This document shows, piece after piece, positions 44,715 to 57,895 of a stretch of DNA of 64,000 bases. Source of the DNA: Leptidea sinapis (taxonomy: Eukaryota > Arthropoda > Insecta > Lepidoptera > Pieridae); NCBI RefSeq assembly GCF_905404315.1, contig NC_066286.1:2115501-2179500 (forward strand), given 5' to 3'. Every line of letters starts with the position of its first letter. The stretch's first letter is position 1. The position numbers and the translations under genes are program-made. A model generated the notes under the pieces. The model was not told where the DNA came from, did no database searches, and was given only the letters and a program-made list of their open reading frames with translations.

Positions 44715-45245
44715 ACGATGTGCTATAACCAGGTCTGTGGTAGAGAAGCTCAATAAGATCTGGAAGGACAGAAGGATCACCAAAACCACCTTATAGGTTC
44801 GACTTATAGGGTGCCTTGTGTTTCCAATCTTCCTCTACGGGGCTGAAACCTGTCCCCTAAACTGCAAGACCACCGCAAAATTGATTCCTTAGAGATGTGG
44901 TGTTGGAAGCGACTCCTGAAGATCTATTGGACGGCTTTCCGAACCAAACATTCCATCTTGAAAGAACTGAAGATAAACGAAAGGCTATCGTCGACTGCGC
45001 ATTTACGAATTCTGAAGTTCTTTGACGACATCCCCACAAATGGAGAGCGGTAGAAAGTGCAGGGCCAAGGAGAGGGGAAAACTGTGAGAGGACCCAGGCT
45101 ATGGATGGATTTAATTAATGCAGTGACCTAGACAACTGTGGTAGAGTGCTCCCGCAATGCTACAATCCACCAAAAGTAGAAGAGCATAGCGCGGAAGGCA
45201 GTGCTACCCAAAACTAAGGAACTCTGGCAAGAGTGACCGATTGAG
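44715..45245 (+). pseudogene. RTE-like LINE C-terminal third
   Basis: Broken frames read EKLNKIWKDRRITKTTL, LIGCLVFPIFLYGAETCPLN, KIDSLEMWCWKRLLKIYWTA, FRTKHSILKELKINERLSST, LRILKFF, RGPRLWMDLINAVT. The order matches the 'FLYGAETW...EMWCWRRMLRIPWTAHRTN' end of RTE-type LINEs. Confidence 0.8.
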
Positions 45246-45264
45246 AAGAGGTATGGTAAATTAT

Positions 45265-45690
45265 AAATTCACATTCAAATATTTTTATTCAAAATAGGAT
45301 GTGACATCACTTATTGAAAGTCAAAAACTACCACTCATTTTAAAAAGAATGTCTCAGACCAGAATGGGCGCAACAAACACAGCGGGCTTTTTTTTTTCAT
45401 CAAAAAATATGTTTAGGTACATAGTTATATTGTAATTATATTATTTAGTAGCACGAGGGCGGTCGCTCCATTCCCAATCCGTGGAATCATTAAGAAAGTC
45501 ATTTATGTTACAGAAACCTTTACCACACAAACGTTTTTAACAATTCTTTTCAATATCGTAACACTTTAGTTTTGAAAATTTTCTGGGATCTTTTTGTAAA
45601 AGCATATACATCGCCCCACAAAAGATTTACTAACTCGACTTAGGCGAGTAGTAAGCATATTAAGTTTATGTTTGTTCCTCGTGTTATTTC
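45265..45690 (-). pseudogene. LINE-A 3' end, about 430 bp
   Basis: It extends from the 3' terminus (cacattcaaatatttttattcaaaatagga) through agcgggctttttt and agggcggtcgctccattcccaatccgtgg to the TTRLAxVSKSF region. It is the most complete minus-strand copy; frameshifted. Confidence 0.8.
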
Positions 45691-45939
45691 AAGTACTTAA
45701 ACTATCATTCATTACAAGATGATCGGTATGCTTATCTGTATAAAAACATCCAATGTAATAAAACATTGAGTCCAAGTTCCGCCGACCCAAGCTTGTCTCC
45801 TTCAAGAACCGTTACTAATTCAACATCCGAAGATTGTTCACTGTCCTCGTGCTACATACTACACTTCCCGCTACTGTAACTATAAAAATGATTTATTATT
45901 TGATCATTGAAAAGCATTGTAACTATAAAAATGATACTT

Positions 45940-46275
45940 TTTCAAAGTGAAACTTTTATTACATCGTCTCAAACTTTTTCGTCTGTGTGTTGCATGTCGC
46001 GTGACGGTCGGGCGGCGCCTATAGTTCACAGCAGCTGACCGTGTATTGTATAGACTATTAGGTACTCATTTGTGCCAGTGCTCCACGCTATTTTGTTTGT
46101 TTTTATTATTTCCCATTATCATTCCAATTTTACAAGTAAAAAATTAAGATTGATAAAGCGATTTTTATACCCTTATTGGAATATTATTCCAAAAAATTTT
46201 AGTTAAATGTCTATTATGTGTAAAAAAGGTTTAATTTTACCGTGGTTTCATAAAACCACACAATCCTTTTTTTGA
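45940..46275. mobile_element. MITE J, shorter form
   Basis: Direct copy of 13078-13500 with about 100 bp missing after ttttgtttgttttta; the right end is ggtttaattttaccgtggtttcat. Confidence 0.75.
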
Positions 46276-47659
46276 ACATTAAAAAACAAGAGAACCTTTG
46301 GAAGACCGGTGATGACACAATATAGTTATAATAATTATAGATACATATTAACATTCGCATTCTTATTTTTATAATATTTTTTATATTACACATATTATTA
46401 TATTAAAGTAAAGCATTTTTTGTTTATATAGAGACACTAATTTTTAAGACTTTTTTGTAACATTTATGCTGTTGGTCTTTTCAATAAATAAATAAGCTAC
46501 ACTTCTTTTAACGAGTTAGGGAAAATCATCAGCGACATTTTTTACGATTTGCGCCCACTCTGACACCAAAATTCAACACCCTGACGTTAATTGTCAACTA
46601 GACCATTTGTGTCATACTTCAGCTACCTAACCACAACCAATGGACGAGAATTAAATAAATTTCATTTCTAATTCAATTTCATGGATAAATACATGTACCT
46701 ACTTATATAAATATTTAATCATATTTAATAACACGTTATTAAGCTAAATTATGAGGTAAAGTAATATTTTCATTGGTTGTATTTAATACCTTCTCTGTAA
46801 CAAGTTTTTTTCTACAAACGTAAAATTTAAAGAACCCTTTAACTTGGCTCTGTTCTCCGTCAGTTAGACTGTCTATCTATGAATCTAATAAACTGCAATA
46901 GAAATCTGAAATTGACAGAGTATGTGACAGTCAATAAATAACAATACATCGAAAATTGTAAATTAAGTTATTATTGATCCCGTAGTACAAGCTGTTTAGT
47001 CTAAGATCCGGCTGCAAGATTGCTACGTTTATCTTGTATGTAATCAAAATCTAATTTTTATGTGTGCAGGAATCTATTTTTTCAAGGTGCCAATAAAAAT
47101 TTCCCCGCTAGTATTATTAATTAAAATAACAGTATTTGACTTTAAAAAAAAAACATTCGGTCGGTTCACTGGTAAACAAGTAATACTTTCAAGACGTATA
47201 TTCTTTTAACGTATATTCAGCCTGTGTACGCTTCGCGGGCAAAATTTTGACCACTTTGGCAAAAAAAGACTCCCGCATTTATAATAATTCATACAAATTA
47301 GATTTTGCTTATATACACGATGAACCTAGTGGTTTTGCAGCCGGATCTCTTACTAGTAACAATCCCGTATTCCCAATATCCGGTTATGTACACAATCCAC
47401 AAATACAATCACGTACAGGCGATCCACAATCCACGGCTGATTACGTGTGATAGCTCGCTCGTGGATACAGGGTACTGTTACTTCGGAACAGATGGAGGTT
47501 TTCGTTATCACTCTATAACTATGTCGATGTTTGTATATAAGTTTTACTAAATTTGAATTGCTTTTCGAGTTTATCAAGAGTCTTTTTCATTTGAATACCT
47601 ACTGCTTACTAAAATTTATAGCTAGCTAACTCAGGAACATTTCAAAATTTGGGATTAAA
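46276..47659. other. No gene recognised
   Basis: 47220-47545 has better base balance and overlapping 67-81-codon frames on both strands without domains; possibly a decayed element. Confidence 0.4.
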
Positions 47660-47885
47660 TGTACTCTGTTATAGCCTTATTCCTGAGGCGCGAAGATAGT
47701 AATTTGTACATTCTCCTCGCCTCTGGGCCCCACGGGCCAAGTGTCTCGATACCAAGCGGCACAAAGATGATGACTCGCTGACTCATTGAGACCGACAAAT
47801 TTTCGAAGCACAAACTGTAGTAACTTGGACAGGAGAAGAGTGTCGACGCAATTCGCGTCCCATACCAGCACCCTTCCTCATGCCC
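47660..47885 (-). pseudogene. LINE ORF fragment
   Basis: The minus strand reads MLVWDANCVDTLLLSKLLQF..., CAAWYRDTWPVGPRGEENVQ, a pattern ('LVWDxTCVDTLAPS ... LGPxGEE') frequent in insect LINE polyproteins. Two deletions relative to that pattern are likely. Confidence 0.6.
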
Positions 47886-48480
47886 ACGTGGAAATAACGT
47901 AGAAGCATATGTAACTAATACTATCTCAACTCCACAACTACACAGAACAACGATAGGGCACGCTAATGAAGAAAAATGGCGTCCCCCTCTTGCCTGTCTA
48001 TGGTTGTACCGATTCGTTCCATTGCAAGTTGGTACTTTATTGCAAGCATTTAGTGATCCCGTGCGACAACAATACTTTGCTACTGTATGAAATGTTCAAT
48101 TAGTTTATTGTAACTTTAAATATGATACCAACTGGGCTGTAAATTGCTGTACCTCAACTATGGAAAATGATTGTTATAGCTCTTATATATTTCTAGAAAC
48201 AAGACGTCGAGAATTGTATGTATTTAGCGCCAAACCAAAGGATTTGACCTACAATTTTAATTTGTTACACATATTATGGCAGTAGTAAGTAAATTAATTA
48301 TACCATTTAACGCTCAGTTATGATAGTTGACACTTGGTTAAACAGTTTTCCAGCGGGCTATAAAACCGCAGTGTAACAATGAAAGTACATTAACATTACT
48401 TTCATTTTCCTGTGCACGTCATGTCTCGCTAATCACATCGGTAGTAATAACGTTATACGAGAGCTGATAATATCTCACGG
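47886..48480. other. No gene recognised
   Basis: Mixed composition, no frame or repeat identified. Confidence 0.45.
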
Positions 48481-48699
48481 ACATGAGGTTAAGAGGTTTT
48501 TTGAAGTGAAAACTTCCTTAGTGAGACCTTACTAAGCACTCTGTGGTAATAAATGAGGTTGAACTGTCGCGTTCGATTATGTAACGCACATTTAGGTAAA
48601 GTTGAATCGAGTCAAATATCAGCGCGGGAGCGCTATCACAGCAACTACAGTAATTTATACACAATTAATATTTCTAATATATTAATTAAATCAAATTAA

Positions 48700-48965
48700 A
48701 CTTAAAAAAAAACTTCTTTAGCATCGTTGTGATTTGAAAGTCGATAAAACGAAAAAGCAAGGCAGTAGAGAGAGACACAATTCAAGAATTCATAAGATTT
48801 AACGTGGGAGAAAATGGGATAGGAAGCATTATACAGTGTTTTGGTACTAGGCGAAGAAGAAGTTGAAGAAGAGATGGTCTTATGTATGACGCGAGTATAC
48901 CTTATCATACTCTGACGTCATGCGCACGAAGTATTACTACATAGACACCAGGAGAACATAAATAT
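48700..48965 (-). repeat. Repeat F, inverted copy
   Basis: acttctttagcatcgttgtgatttgaaagtcg...gacaccaggagaacataaatatggtag mirrors 3065-3320, with a gaagaagaagttgaagaag expansion. Confidence 0.75.
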
Positions 48966-48967
48966 GG

Positions 48968-49190
48968 TAGTCACCCACATTTCTTTGCAAAAACAAGAAG
49001 AATCACAGAATGTTGCCTCCCTTTTAGAAAGGTATACGTACTTTTCTTGAAGGTATCCATGTCGTATCGTCCGGGAAAAACAGCACATGGAAGCTTATTC
49101 CATGTCTCACTGTGGGGGGCCGCCACACATCCAGATAATGGGGATGATATCGCACGACACGCCACAAATTAGGGCAAGGGGACACCTTGA
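48968..49190 (-). pseudogene. LINE-B C-terminal fragment
   Basis: The minus strand reads ETWNKLPCAVFPGRYDMDTFKKSTYTFLKGRQ; an internal deletion joins it to the HHLDVWR part. Confidence 0.75.
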
Positions 49191-50394
49191 CTAAAGCTAG
49201 CTCGTTGAAGTCTTTTCTATGGTCCTCTCGTAAATTAGAATTGTTCATAATTAATAGATTAAATTGACATCTAGCTAGGCAATTGATATAAAGGCATAAA
49301 AGGCATTTATTTTCTCAAAATTGATTGCTTTAGAATTCTTTTTGATATAATTTCTAACACTACCACCGTTTCGTAAACAAACAGCGCTCTGAGACAGAAG
49401 AAGCGGCGCTAGAAACTCTCCGAGAATTTGTTGTCTGTTTGCATTGAATAGGCTCCGAAACTACAGAACTGATTTGAAAAATTATTTCACTATTGGGGAG
49501 GTATCTACACTATTCCCGGGTGACATATAATATTGAAAAAAAAAATAGGAATACATACTAAAATTCCAATTATGTAACCCAAGGTGTTAAAAATATACCT
49601 AAAATATCATTTAGATCGCATGCGCTGCGAAAAGTAACGATGAGAGCATAAAATAATGTACTATGACTTTGCAGAACACATTAGAAAAAGTCTCGCGACC
49701 CCACATTATGTTATAAGTGTTCTTTTATTTTAAAAATTCAATTGAAGTATCGCTACTACGTGCTCAGTGCAGTATGTAGGCCGATGAAATCGCGGGGTAT
49801 CATATTATATATTAACAAATGGAATACTGTTAAGAGACACCAAATGATAATTTTCAAATAAATATACTTGTAAACACCACTAAAGATCAATTTGTCTTTA
49901 ATGTTTTTTACATATGGCGTCTGGCTATCGCCATTTTGAATTTGATTACTGTCATTTCGTAAGTGACACTCGCAAGGTCAAGACAATTGACATAACACGT
50001 CAAAATCGGCCCAAACGTTTGGTCTTTAAAGCGTTACAAAATAATACACATACTTCCACCTTTGCGTCACGCAGTCGGTTAATATTGTGACGATTTTAGG
50101 ATGTTACGATATGACTAACCATCTATTTGTTATATTTATATTACACTATTCATTCCTAATACAATACCTACAATATTTCTTATTCAATCAATAAGTGCAA
50201 TAAAATGCATTGAAACTGTACGTTATAAATTTTGGCGCGTAATGAGACAAAAACGCGGGACAGTTTGCAATGTAAACAAAATGCTGATATTGCATTATTG
50301 CAATATACTGCTTGTAGGTGACTTATTCTTGTTCGTTAACTATAAATGTTAGCTACATATACGAGTAGTTAGCTACACTTAGATCTCGACATAC
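49191..50394. other. Possible decayed Helitron
   Basis: 49450-49800 has phrases (ccgaaactacagaactgatttgaaaaattatttcact, gggaggtatctaca, gaaatcgcgggg) in the order seen in the 43333 Helitron, heavily mutated. Confidence 0.35.
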
Positions 50395-50549
50395 TGTACA
50401 TTTCACAATAAAAACATTTTGTTCCCCATGTTGTACATTACACAATACAAAAATTTTGTTCCCCATATTGTACATTTCACAATAAGTACAAACATTTTAT
50501 TCCCCATATTATACATTTCACAATACTTATAAACATTTTGTTCCCTAAT
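50395..50549. repeat. Short tandem repeat, about 37-41 bp, four copies
   Basis: Each unit contains tgtacatttcacaata, aacattttgtt and ccccatat with small length changes. Confidence 0.85.
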
Positions 50550-50684
50550 TAGATGTTTCTGACTTATAAACCCGAAAAATGAAAAGATTTTATTAGTGAT
50601 CGTCGGATTTGTAAAGTCGGAAAAAACGGTGAATCGAAGACGTTTCTTATGAACGTTACCTTAACGATGAGAGATATATGATTT

Positions 50685-51040
50685 TTTATGGAAAAGGAGG
50701 ATAAACGAGCGTACGAGTCACCTCGTTCTTAGCAAAGTGCTCACCACCGCCCACATTCTCTTGCAACACCAGAGGAATCAAAGCGTTGCCGGCCAAAGGA
50801 AAGGCTTTTTTTGAAGGTATCTATGTCGTATCGTCCAGAAACACCGCAACAAGGAAGCTCATTCCACACCTGGTCGTTATGTGGAAGAAAGCTCCTTGAA
50901 AAGCGTACTGTAGAGGAACGCCACACATCCAGATGGTGGGGATGATATCCTAACTTGTGGCGTTTCATACGAAGGTCGAATTCGGCGGCAGGAATCAGGT
51001 GAAACAGCTCTTCGCAACACTCCCTATGATAAATGAGATT
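50685..51040 (-). pseudogene. LINE-B C-terminus and 3' end
   Basis: The minus strand reads ELFHLIPAAEFDLRMKRHKL, GYHPHHLDVWRSSTVRFSRS, then VWNELP and YDIDTFKK. The 3' tail is at 50685-50700 (ttttttatggaaaaggagga). Confidence 0.85.
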
Positions 51041-51139
51041 ATGGTTGTTTTGTTTATGCGCATGTAGTACCATTGGAACACCAACTGATATGGTTACATT
51101 AGAAAATGTAGACGAAGTCGCAGGCAACAGCTAGTTTTT

Positions 51140-51440
51140 TTATGACATTAAGGGACGAGACGAGTAGGACGTTCAGCTGATGGTAATTGAATATGCTCTG
51201 CCCATTACAATGGAGTGCCGCTCAGGATGCTTGAAAAACCACATGAGTTATTACTGTACTGCAATTATTACGCTCGTCACCTTGGGACATACGATGTTAT
51301 GTCTCATTTGTCCAGTAATTTCACTAGCTACGGCGCCCTTCAATAATGCTTACACATTATTGCCTCACGGTAGAAAATATAGGCGCCGTATCCATAATCT
51401 AGCCGGCATCCAGTGCAAAGGAGCCTCCTACTGGTAGTTT
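51140..51440 (-). mobile_element. SINE-A
   Basis: ttttttatgacattaagggacgagacgag...cagtgcaaaggagcctcctactgg; close to full length. Confidence 0.85.
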
Positions 51441-52074
51441 CTTATAAAATAGAATAATTAATTAGCCACGTCGTCATTTCATCGATTCAAACTATTAGTG
51501 AACAAATTTATTTGTGGTAGAAACAAGCCTTAATACGAGTTTTGCTATCGCTTATTAATAATATATTATAGCAAAGATAACAGGTAATTTGCTTCTTCCA
51601 GTTTGTCAATAATATTATGTTAATACCTTTGATATTTGCCGCTCGTAAGCAACTTACGTTTAGACTAATATAATGTGATGTTTATTTCGTGTGTACGATT
51701 TTGCGGAGTTGTTTAACTTGGATATCGAGTTCACGACAAAAATCATGCAATAGCTATAATAAGTGAAAAGATATGAGCTAAAGGGCTCAATTTGGTCACC
51801 CAGACCTCATCTGTGTCGTGTTTATACCATAACGACATACTATAAGTTATATTGTGTAATTTATTTATAATACATATTTTTATACCCACTTTTGTGTCGT
51901 GTGGTGTCGTGTTACAAAGCTCTTAAAATATTGGATTTTAAAAGCTTGTAGAGATATTTCTTTTCTCTTAAAACTGTTGGAGATGAGTCGCAACGATACA
52001 TTATTTGTTATTTTAAAAGTGATTCCTCAGTTCTGGGATTTATTATATAAATTAAATTTGTTAATGTAATATGT
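51441..52074. other. No gene recognised
   Basis: AT-rich; ttgtgtcgtgtggtgtcgtgtt at 51892 is a small local duplication. Confidence 0.45.
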
Positions 52075-52390
52075 TAATTTATGAACGATGCGGTACTTGA
52101 ACCGGCTACCTTTCGGGTTCTGGCTGAGCGCTCACCAACCAACAAATTTAATCTCAAGTCAATTTCCAAATATGCAATTATTCAAAAGCAGGTTCTCAGC
52201 TGTATAATAGATCCTGGAGTCACAGCCTGAGAGTTGAACAAGACATTCTAAGATTTACGATCCACACGTCACTCGAACGGTTCTCTTAGTTTTTAAGAGC
52301 GCTCAGACGGAACCCGAGAGGCGCGGTTACGAGTCCCACAACGTTCATAAATTTTGGTTTCAAAATTTAATTCGTTACGATACAGTTATA
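52075..52390. mobile_element. SINE-2, inverted pair
   Basis: 52078-52140 is a minus-strand head (gaacgatgcggtacttgaaccggctacctttcggg); 52250-52385 is a plus copy including flanks shared with 19380-19500 (ttcataaattttggttt). Confidence 0.7.
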
Positions 52391-52894
52391 AATTGTATTC
52401 CAATTGTCATTTTGAGTTTAAAATCCTCTTGCTTCATAATTCGACGACTACGGTCTTGTAATTATGGCAATGAGCTTGCACAATCTAGATTCCTATTCAA
52501 TTTCTTCTCTTCGGTTCGTACACTGTAATTTTCTCGGTCAACAGATCGATGTGATCGCGAAATATGATAAAACTTGGCGAACTACCCTCATTTTATATTT
52601 CCTTGATTTCATTCGGTTGCGCATTATGTGATAAATAAAAGTCGACATTCAGTTATCGAATTTACCCCTTTCAACAAAATTTGTTTCTTCTTTTCTTTAT
52701 TTCCCATTTAGCGATTGTTTACTACTTACTGGCTAAATTTAAAGAAACGGGAGTATATTGTGGCGCTATAATAGCGACATTAAATGAACACTCGGGTAGA
52801 GCTATCTATCCTTAATTGTAAAAAAATAATTCTAAAATTCAAAGTAAAAAATTTAAATGTTATGATTTCCAAACAAACAAATTATATATAGTAA

Positions 52895-53085
52895 GAAGAA
52901 ACACAGAAAAAAAATGTTTATTGACGTCATTATACATTCTGATAATAGTTCTTAAAGTTATACTAATCTAATTATTATCCAATGACGCCAATGGGCCCCC
53001 AAATCAGCAGTGTTGTGGTTTCGAAAGAATTCACAATGCTGGTCTTTCGTGGAAACCCAGAGAGCGCTACTAACGCGAAGATTTA
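52895..53085. repeat. Repeat K
   Basis: Second copy, preceded by an A-rich run; lies directly before MITE G. Confidence 0.75.
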
Positions 53086-53104
53086 CAAACTATTAATTTA
53101 AATT

Positions 53105-53470
53105 TGCTTTTTGACGCGCTTTTTATTTACTTCACCTGTATGTATGTTTGTTTGTTTGTAACCGACTCATTTGGAAGCGATTTCGACCCACTTTAAACGG
53201 CCAGATTTCATTCAAACTTCTTAGATTTATCAAGGACTGATGACAATACATTAATTTGATAAAACGACTCCATTTAAAAAAAAAAAACAAAATAAGACTT
53301 TTCTTAATTTATATAATCAACAATCGATAATAAGGCAGGAATTGACATTAATTTTAAATTTCAACCATTATCTTTAACCGATTTAATTAATAAATTTAAA
53401 CCAGAGAGAATTTTGTGCTTGTTAGCGTGTTTTTTAGTTTTTTATAAACTATTTTAATATTAATATATAT
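53105..53470 (+). mobile_element. MITE G
   Basis: tttttgacgcgctttttatttacttcacctgtatg...aggcaggaattgacatt...gttagcgtgttttttagttttttat; full-length, opposite orientation to 19560. Confidence 0.7.
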
Positions 53471-53814
53471 TTCAGTAGGATGACGATGTCAGCATTTTGA
53501 AATAGGCAACAATAATACAATGCACGTAAATATTTGTTTTGGTGACTTGGTGACACATCGGAGTGCCTTCGCTCTGTCTCCTGTCAAGAACGTTCCACAT
53601 ACCATCTAGTTTTCCCATCATATTGCCATTGAACTAAACCAGCTTTTGCAAATTGCCCACCATCGTTCATCGGTGGCACAAAACATGAAAGTGTTACGGT
53701 AACGGAACTCTTTTACAACCAGTTTTTTATTTTTCAGCAATCATTACAATAAAGATTTACATTGGAAGTTTTCGTTTTGTTAACAGCTATCTATGTATTC
53801 TGTCTAAAAAATTC

Positions 53815-54060
53815 AAATTCGAATACTTTTATTAGCTTCACCTGTATGTATATTTGTTTGTAACCGACTCATTTGGGCGCGATGTTGACCCACTTTAAAC
53901 GGTCAGATTTCATTCAAACTTCGTAGATTTATCGAAGACCGATGACAATACATTAATTTGATAAAATTATACCAATTTTCAATTTGAAATTACGATTTTC
54001 ATCTATCGTTTTTCCATTTTTTTTAGTTAAGTTTTCTATAAAAAGGGTGTTTTTTAAACT
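53815..54060 (+). mobile_element. MITE G, internally deleted
   Basis: cttcacctgtatgtatatttgtttgtaaccgactcatttgggcgcg...tataaaaagggtgttttttaaac; it lies 345 bp from the previous copy. Confidence 0.65.
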
Positions 54061-54529
54061 ATTATTTATAATCAAAGGATATGAAAATCACTTATTGAAC
54101 ATCCATTACATTACATTTAACACATACATACAACCTCTATATTATATTCAAATAACAACTCATTTGCAAATCATTCTCGCGTATGTGTTGGTCGGATAAT
54201 AATTATATCAAATGAAATCCAAATCATTTTATTCATTTAGATCACGGAAATGACACTTATGAATGTCAAAAAAAAAATTTTTTTTTCTTATTGAATCTAC
54301 TGCTACTTCGTAAAGGGAGAGAAATTGAGCTTATGAAAAGAAATAGCAAGAAACTCGTGTCCACTCTTTTAAATCAACATTTACATTTTCATTGTTTTAC
54401 AAATCATTTCATTTACAATATAATAATGTAAAGTGATGCAACAAAAATACTGAAACATCAAATACACAATACCTTACACAAGTAAATAATAATATTTTAA
54501 ATCTTCTCAAAATAACAATTCTATTCCAT

Positions 54530-54628
54530 ATTAGAACGCTCCTGTGATACCTCTGGTGTTGCTAGAGAATGTGGGCGGCGGTGGTGATCACCTAACATCA
54601 TTTATCCTCCTCTTCCATAAAAAATCAC
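54530..54628 (+). mobile_element. LINE-B 3' end
   Basis: gaacgctcctgtgatacctctggtgttgctagag...catttatcctcctcttccataaaaaa; part of the 3' UTR is deleted. Confidence 0.75.
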
Positions 54629-55184
54629 AAAAGCTAGATAATTAAAATGAAAATTAAAAGTTAATAAAACACACCAAAACGATTGCAGAGATAGGAGGTA
54701 GAGACTCTTTTACATCGACTCGTCATTGCGAACATACATCATTAAATAATTAAATAAAGAAAAACTTACAATAATTTGCTTGTAATTGTAAAAAATTACA
54801 CGTTAACCACCAATATCGATAGATGACCATCAATGTCAAGACGTAACTAGTTTTAATGTGTATGAGTCGTAGATGTTCCCGCGGCGTAAGATAAATACAC
54901 AGGCAAAACGGAAAAATACGTTGAACCTGCTTACGTGTATCCTCTGCTTGACAACTAAATAACTATGTCTAGGGTAATCTAGCAACAACGTGATTTGCAC
55001 TTTTTATATTGGAAATCGATCGTGAGTTAAAAAAACTTAAAATAGCCTCGAGTTTTTAATAGGTATAACTTAGTCTGGCCATAAATACTGTTACAATTAA
55101 AAATAAACAAAATATTGTATTTGAATTTGGAATCTGTCATTTTTATATGATTGTTCATTGAGTTTTCTCATTTTGGCGCCAAAA
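54629..55184. other. No gene recognised
   Basis: No frame above 60 codons and no family landmark. Confidence 0.45.
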
Positions 55185-55420
55185 GATATCGAGCTGATAC
55201 TAGGGGGCGCCAGACCAGAGATGACAGCAATACTCCATGTGAGGCCGGACCTGCGTTTCGTAGAGCGCTAGAATGTGGGCTGGCTTAAAGTATTACCATG
55301 CTCTCTTAATGACGCCCAGTTTCTTCGAAGCCAATTTGGCTTTGTCCTCCAGATGGCCACGGAATTGGTAATTCACGGTTTCAGTATTTATTGCAATACT
55401 AGGTGGAACTATATAAATTA
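55185..55420 (-). pseudogene. LINE-B RT segment upstream of the C-terminus
   Basis: The minus strand reads NTETVNYQFRGHLEDKAKLA, SKKLGVI, YFKPAHILALYETQVRPHME, YCCHLWSGAP, matching the 'LYKAQVRPHMEYCCHLWSGAPQYQL' stretch that precedes the 13852 fragment's first motif. Confidence 0.8.
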
Positions 55421-55474
55421 TCAGTAGGAGAATCAAAGTTACCCACATAGCCTAAATGAGTACCGAAAGACGCA

Positions 55475-55570
55475 GTGTTAGTAGGCCCCTAGATCTAGAT
55501 CGCCGGAATAGGTTGGATGAGGGCAGCGCAGGACCGATCATCGTGGATATCTTTGGAGAAGGATAACATT
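55475..55570 (+). pseudogene. RTE-like LINE C-terminal remnant
   Basis: gtgttagtaggcccc...agatcgccggaataggttggatgagggcagcgcaggaccgatc corresponds to VGRP...KIAGxxWMRAAQDR at 9980-10070. Confidence 0.65.
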
Positions 55571-56319
55571 ACCTATCATTTATTCTACATCTATTCTACT
55601 AAAAAATTAATATAGATTGAAAACTTGATAAAATAAAGAAATATGATCCTAAAAAATAAAAATTATTATAAATAAAATAATAAGGATTATTTTACAGTAT
55701 TATCTTCAAAATTTGTAATAGTAATGCCAATGATGACTACCAAGATAATAGTTTACTGTTAATCATACCTATAATTGATCCCAGGATACAGTCTCCGACT
55801 AGTGTGGCGATTCAATGACAATCATAATTTAGTCATATATAAGCTTGTAAAATATTTAAAATAAATGAAATTTAATGACAATGCATTTGTAAAAAGACCA
55901 ATTTATAACTGCTAACCAAATATCACTGCAATTTGTTTTATTATTATATTTTTAACAATAAAATACAGCCTATGTTACTCATTGATAACTTTCCATTCAA
56001 TTTGTGAAATATTTTTATAATTATAAGAAGATATATTAATTTTAATTTATTCATTAAAATCCTTAGATAATTTTTACATCTAGATAGAGCTTGCTGCTAG
56101 ACAAACGATGAAAACAGGCCGGTTTATTACTTTAGTGTGCGTGACAAGCTACGTCTTACAATCGCGATTTGTGTGTCGAGGTTAACTGTCAACCTTAATT
56201 TTTTTCAACGTTTTCACAACTGTCAAAGTCTAGACTCTAGACGTAATAAATAAATAATCTAAGTTAAAATCAAAAGTACAATACTTTCCTGTTCATAATA
56301 TAAGTATAGAATACCATCA
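55571..56319. other. No gene recognised
   Basis: AT-rich with (AATAAA) runs. Confidence 0.45.
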
Positions 56320-56625
56320 CCAGTGGGAGGCACCTTTGCACAGGATGCCGGCTAGATTATGTACTTAAATAGAGTACTTCAACGGCGCCTATTTCTGCCG
56401 TGAATCAGTAATGTGTAAGCATTACTGTGTTTCGGTCTAAAGGGTGCCGTAGCTAGTGAAATGACTGGGTAAATGAGACTTAATCTTATGTCTCAAGGAG
56501 TCATAAGAGATTAATGGTGCCGATCAGAATTTTTGGAATTTTCAAGAATCCTGAGCGGTACTACATTGATATTACCATCAGATGAACGTCCTGCTCGTCT
56601 CATTCCTTATTGTTATAAAAAAACA
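56320..56625 (+). mobile_element. SINE-A
   Basis: It runs from accagtgggaggcacctttgcacag to ctcgtctcattccttattgttataaaaaaa. A small inserted repeat (aggagtcataagag) disturbs the middle. Confidence 0.85.
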
Positions 56626-57144
56626 TAGAGCCTAGCGTGCGGAATCCTTTGTTAATAAGAACAATTTTCTCTTGAACGGAATTTGGATAAATTAATATTC
56701 TATTCATTGTAGTATAGTGCCCATGTTTATATGCAATGCAACAATTAAAGAATTTGCATATAATAGCCCCGCTGTCTACAATACTCTCATAGTAAGGCTT
56801 ACGAAATATAGTAATACTTAATTAGATATGGATATGCTTACAATCTTCAATTACTATAGTTAGATTGATTTTATTATAATTTTTCAAACGAGAGACGCGT
56901 TACTATCTTTTATCTATCTTTTATTAAACGCAGACTCATGTCGAAGGCTTATTACAGTATTGAAGATTACGTAAACGATATTACAATATGGAATTGAATA
57001 GTATTATAGTTGTTTTTTTATGGATATAATCAAAAAAAGCAAGCTCTTCATGGAAGGAACGGCGGCCCAAATTTAGAATTAAGTTAACCGTGTCATGTGG
57101 GATACCTATGTTGTGAAAGCAGAACTATAATCGAAATTTTACCA

Positions 57145-57317
57145 TTACCAACTAGCGGGAGGCTCCTATGCACAGGATGCCGGCTGGTTACCAGTAACCC
57201 AGGTACCACAACATCGTTTCTGCCATGAGGCAAGTGTAAGCATTATTGCGCTGCGGTCTGAAGACCGCCGTAGCTAGTGAAATTACTGGGAAAATGAGAC
57301 AACATCTTATACCTCAA
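57145..57317 (+). mobile_element. SINE-A, 3'-truncated
   Basis: tgccggctggttaccag...gccgtagctagtgaaattactgggaaaatgagac stops at the start of a second repeat at 57318, so it was broken by that insertion or by deletion. Confidence 0.75.
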
Positions 57318-57450
57318 AAGTGAAAACTTGAACATTAACGTTGTGCATTTTTGAATATTTTTGGAATGGTTAGGGAATAATTTCGCACGAAGTGCCTTAT
57401 TTATCAGTATAAAACTACTAGCATTTTTGTGGTTAAATACAATATTCATT
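57318..57450 (-). repeat. Repeat I, inverted copy
   Basis: agtgaaaacttgaacattaacgttgtgcatttttgaat...aaaactactagcatttttgtggtta. It abuts a truncated SINE-A. Confidence 0.7.
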
Positions 57451-57534
57451 TATAGCGATATCATACACAAAAATGACAATTTGTATTACATAAAAAATTT
57501 AACGCAATTATTACAGATTAAAATGATTATCTCT

Positions 57535-57895
57535 CACGAAAATCAACTATCATGCATAATTTCAACGACTGTCTTAGGAATTCTCGATAAGGTCACGTGT
57601 TCTGGCGTGAGTTTAACATTTTATACCCATAAAAAAACTACTAAAACCAGGGTAATGGTATAGAGCTCCGTCTCCGCATGTATATAGTCAATGTTAATAA
57701 TAATACATCAACTAAAGTTATAGTTTGACAATCTAATTTGAAACCTATTACCTTTCACCGAAAGTTCATTTTCCATAATTTCAACGACTGTCTTACGAAT
57801 TATCGATCAGGTCACGTGTCATGACGCGAGTTTAACATTTTATACCCATCCCAAGGAAGTGCTCAACGCCGCTAAAGATGTTTTCACTTCAAAAA
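57535..57895 (-). repeat. Repeat H, two tandem copies
   Basis: 57545-57630 and 57770-57895 both contain cataatttcaacgactgtctta...gttt aacattttatacccat. Only the second retains the aaggaagtgctcaacgccgctaaagatgttttcacttc end. Confidence 0.75.
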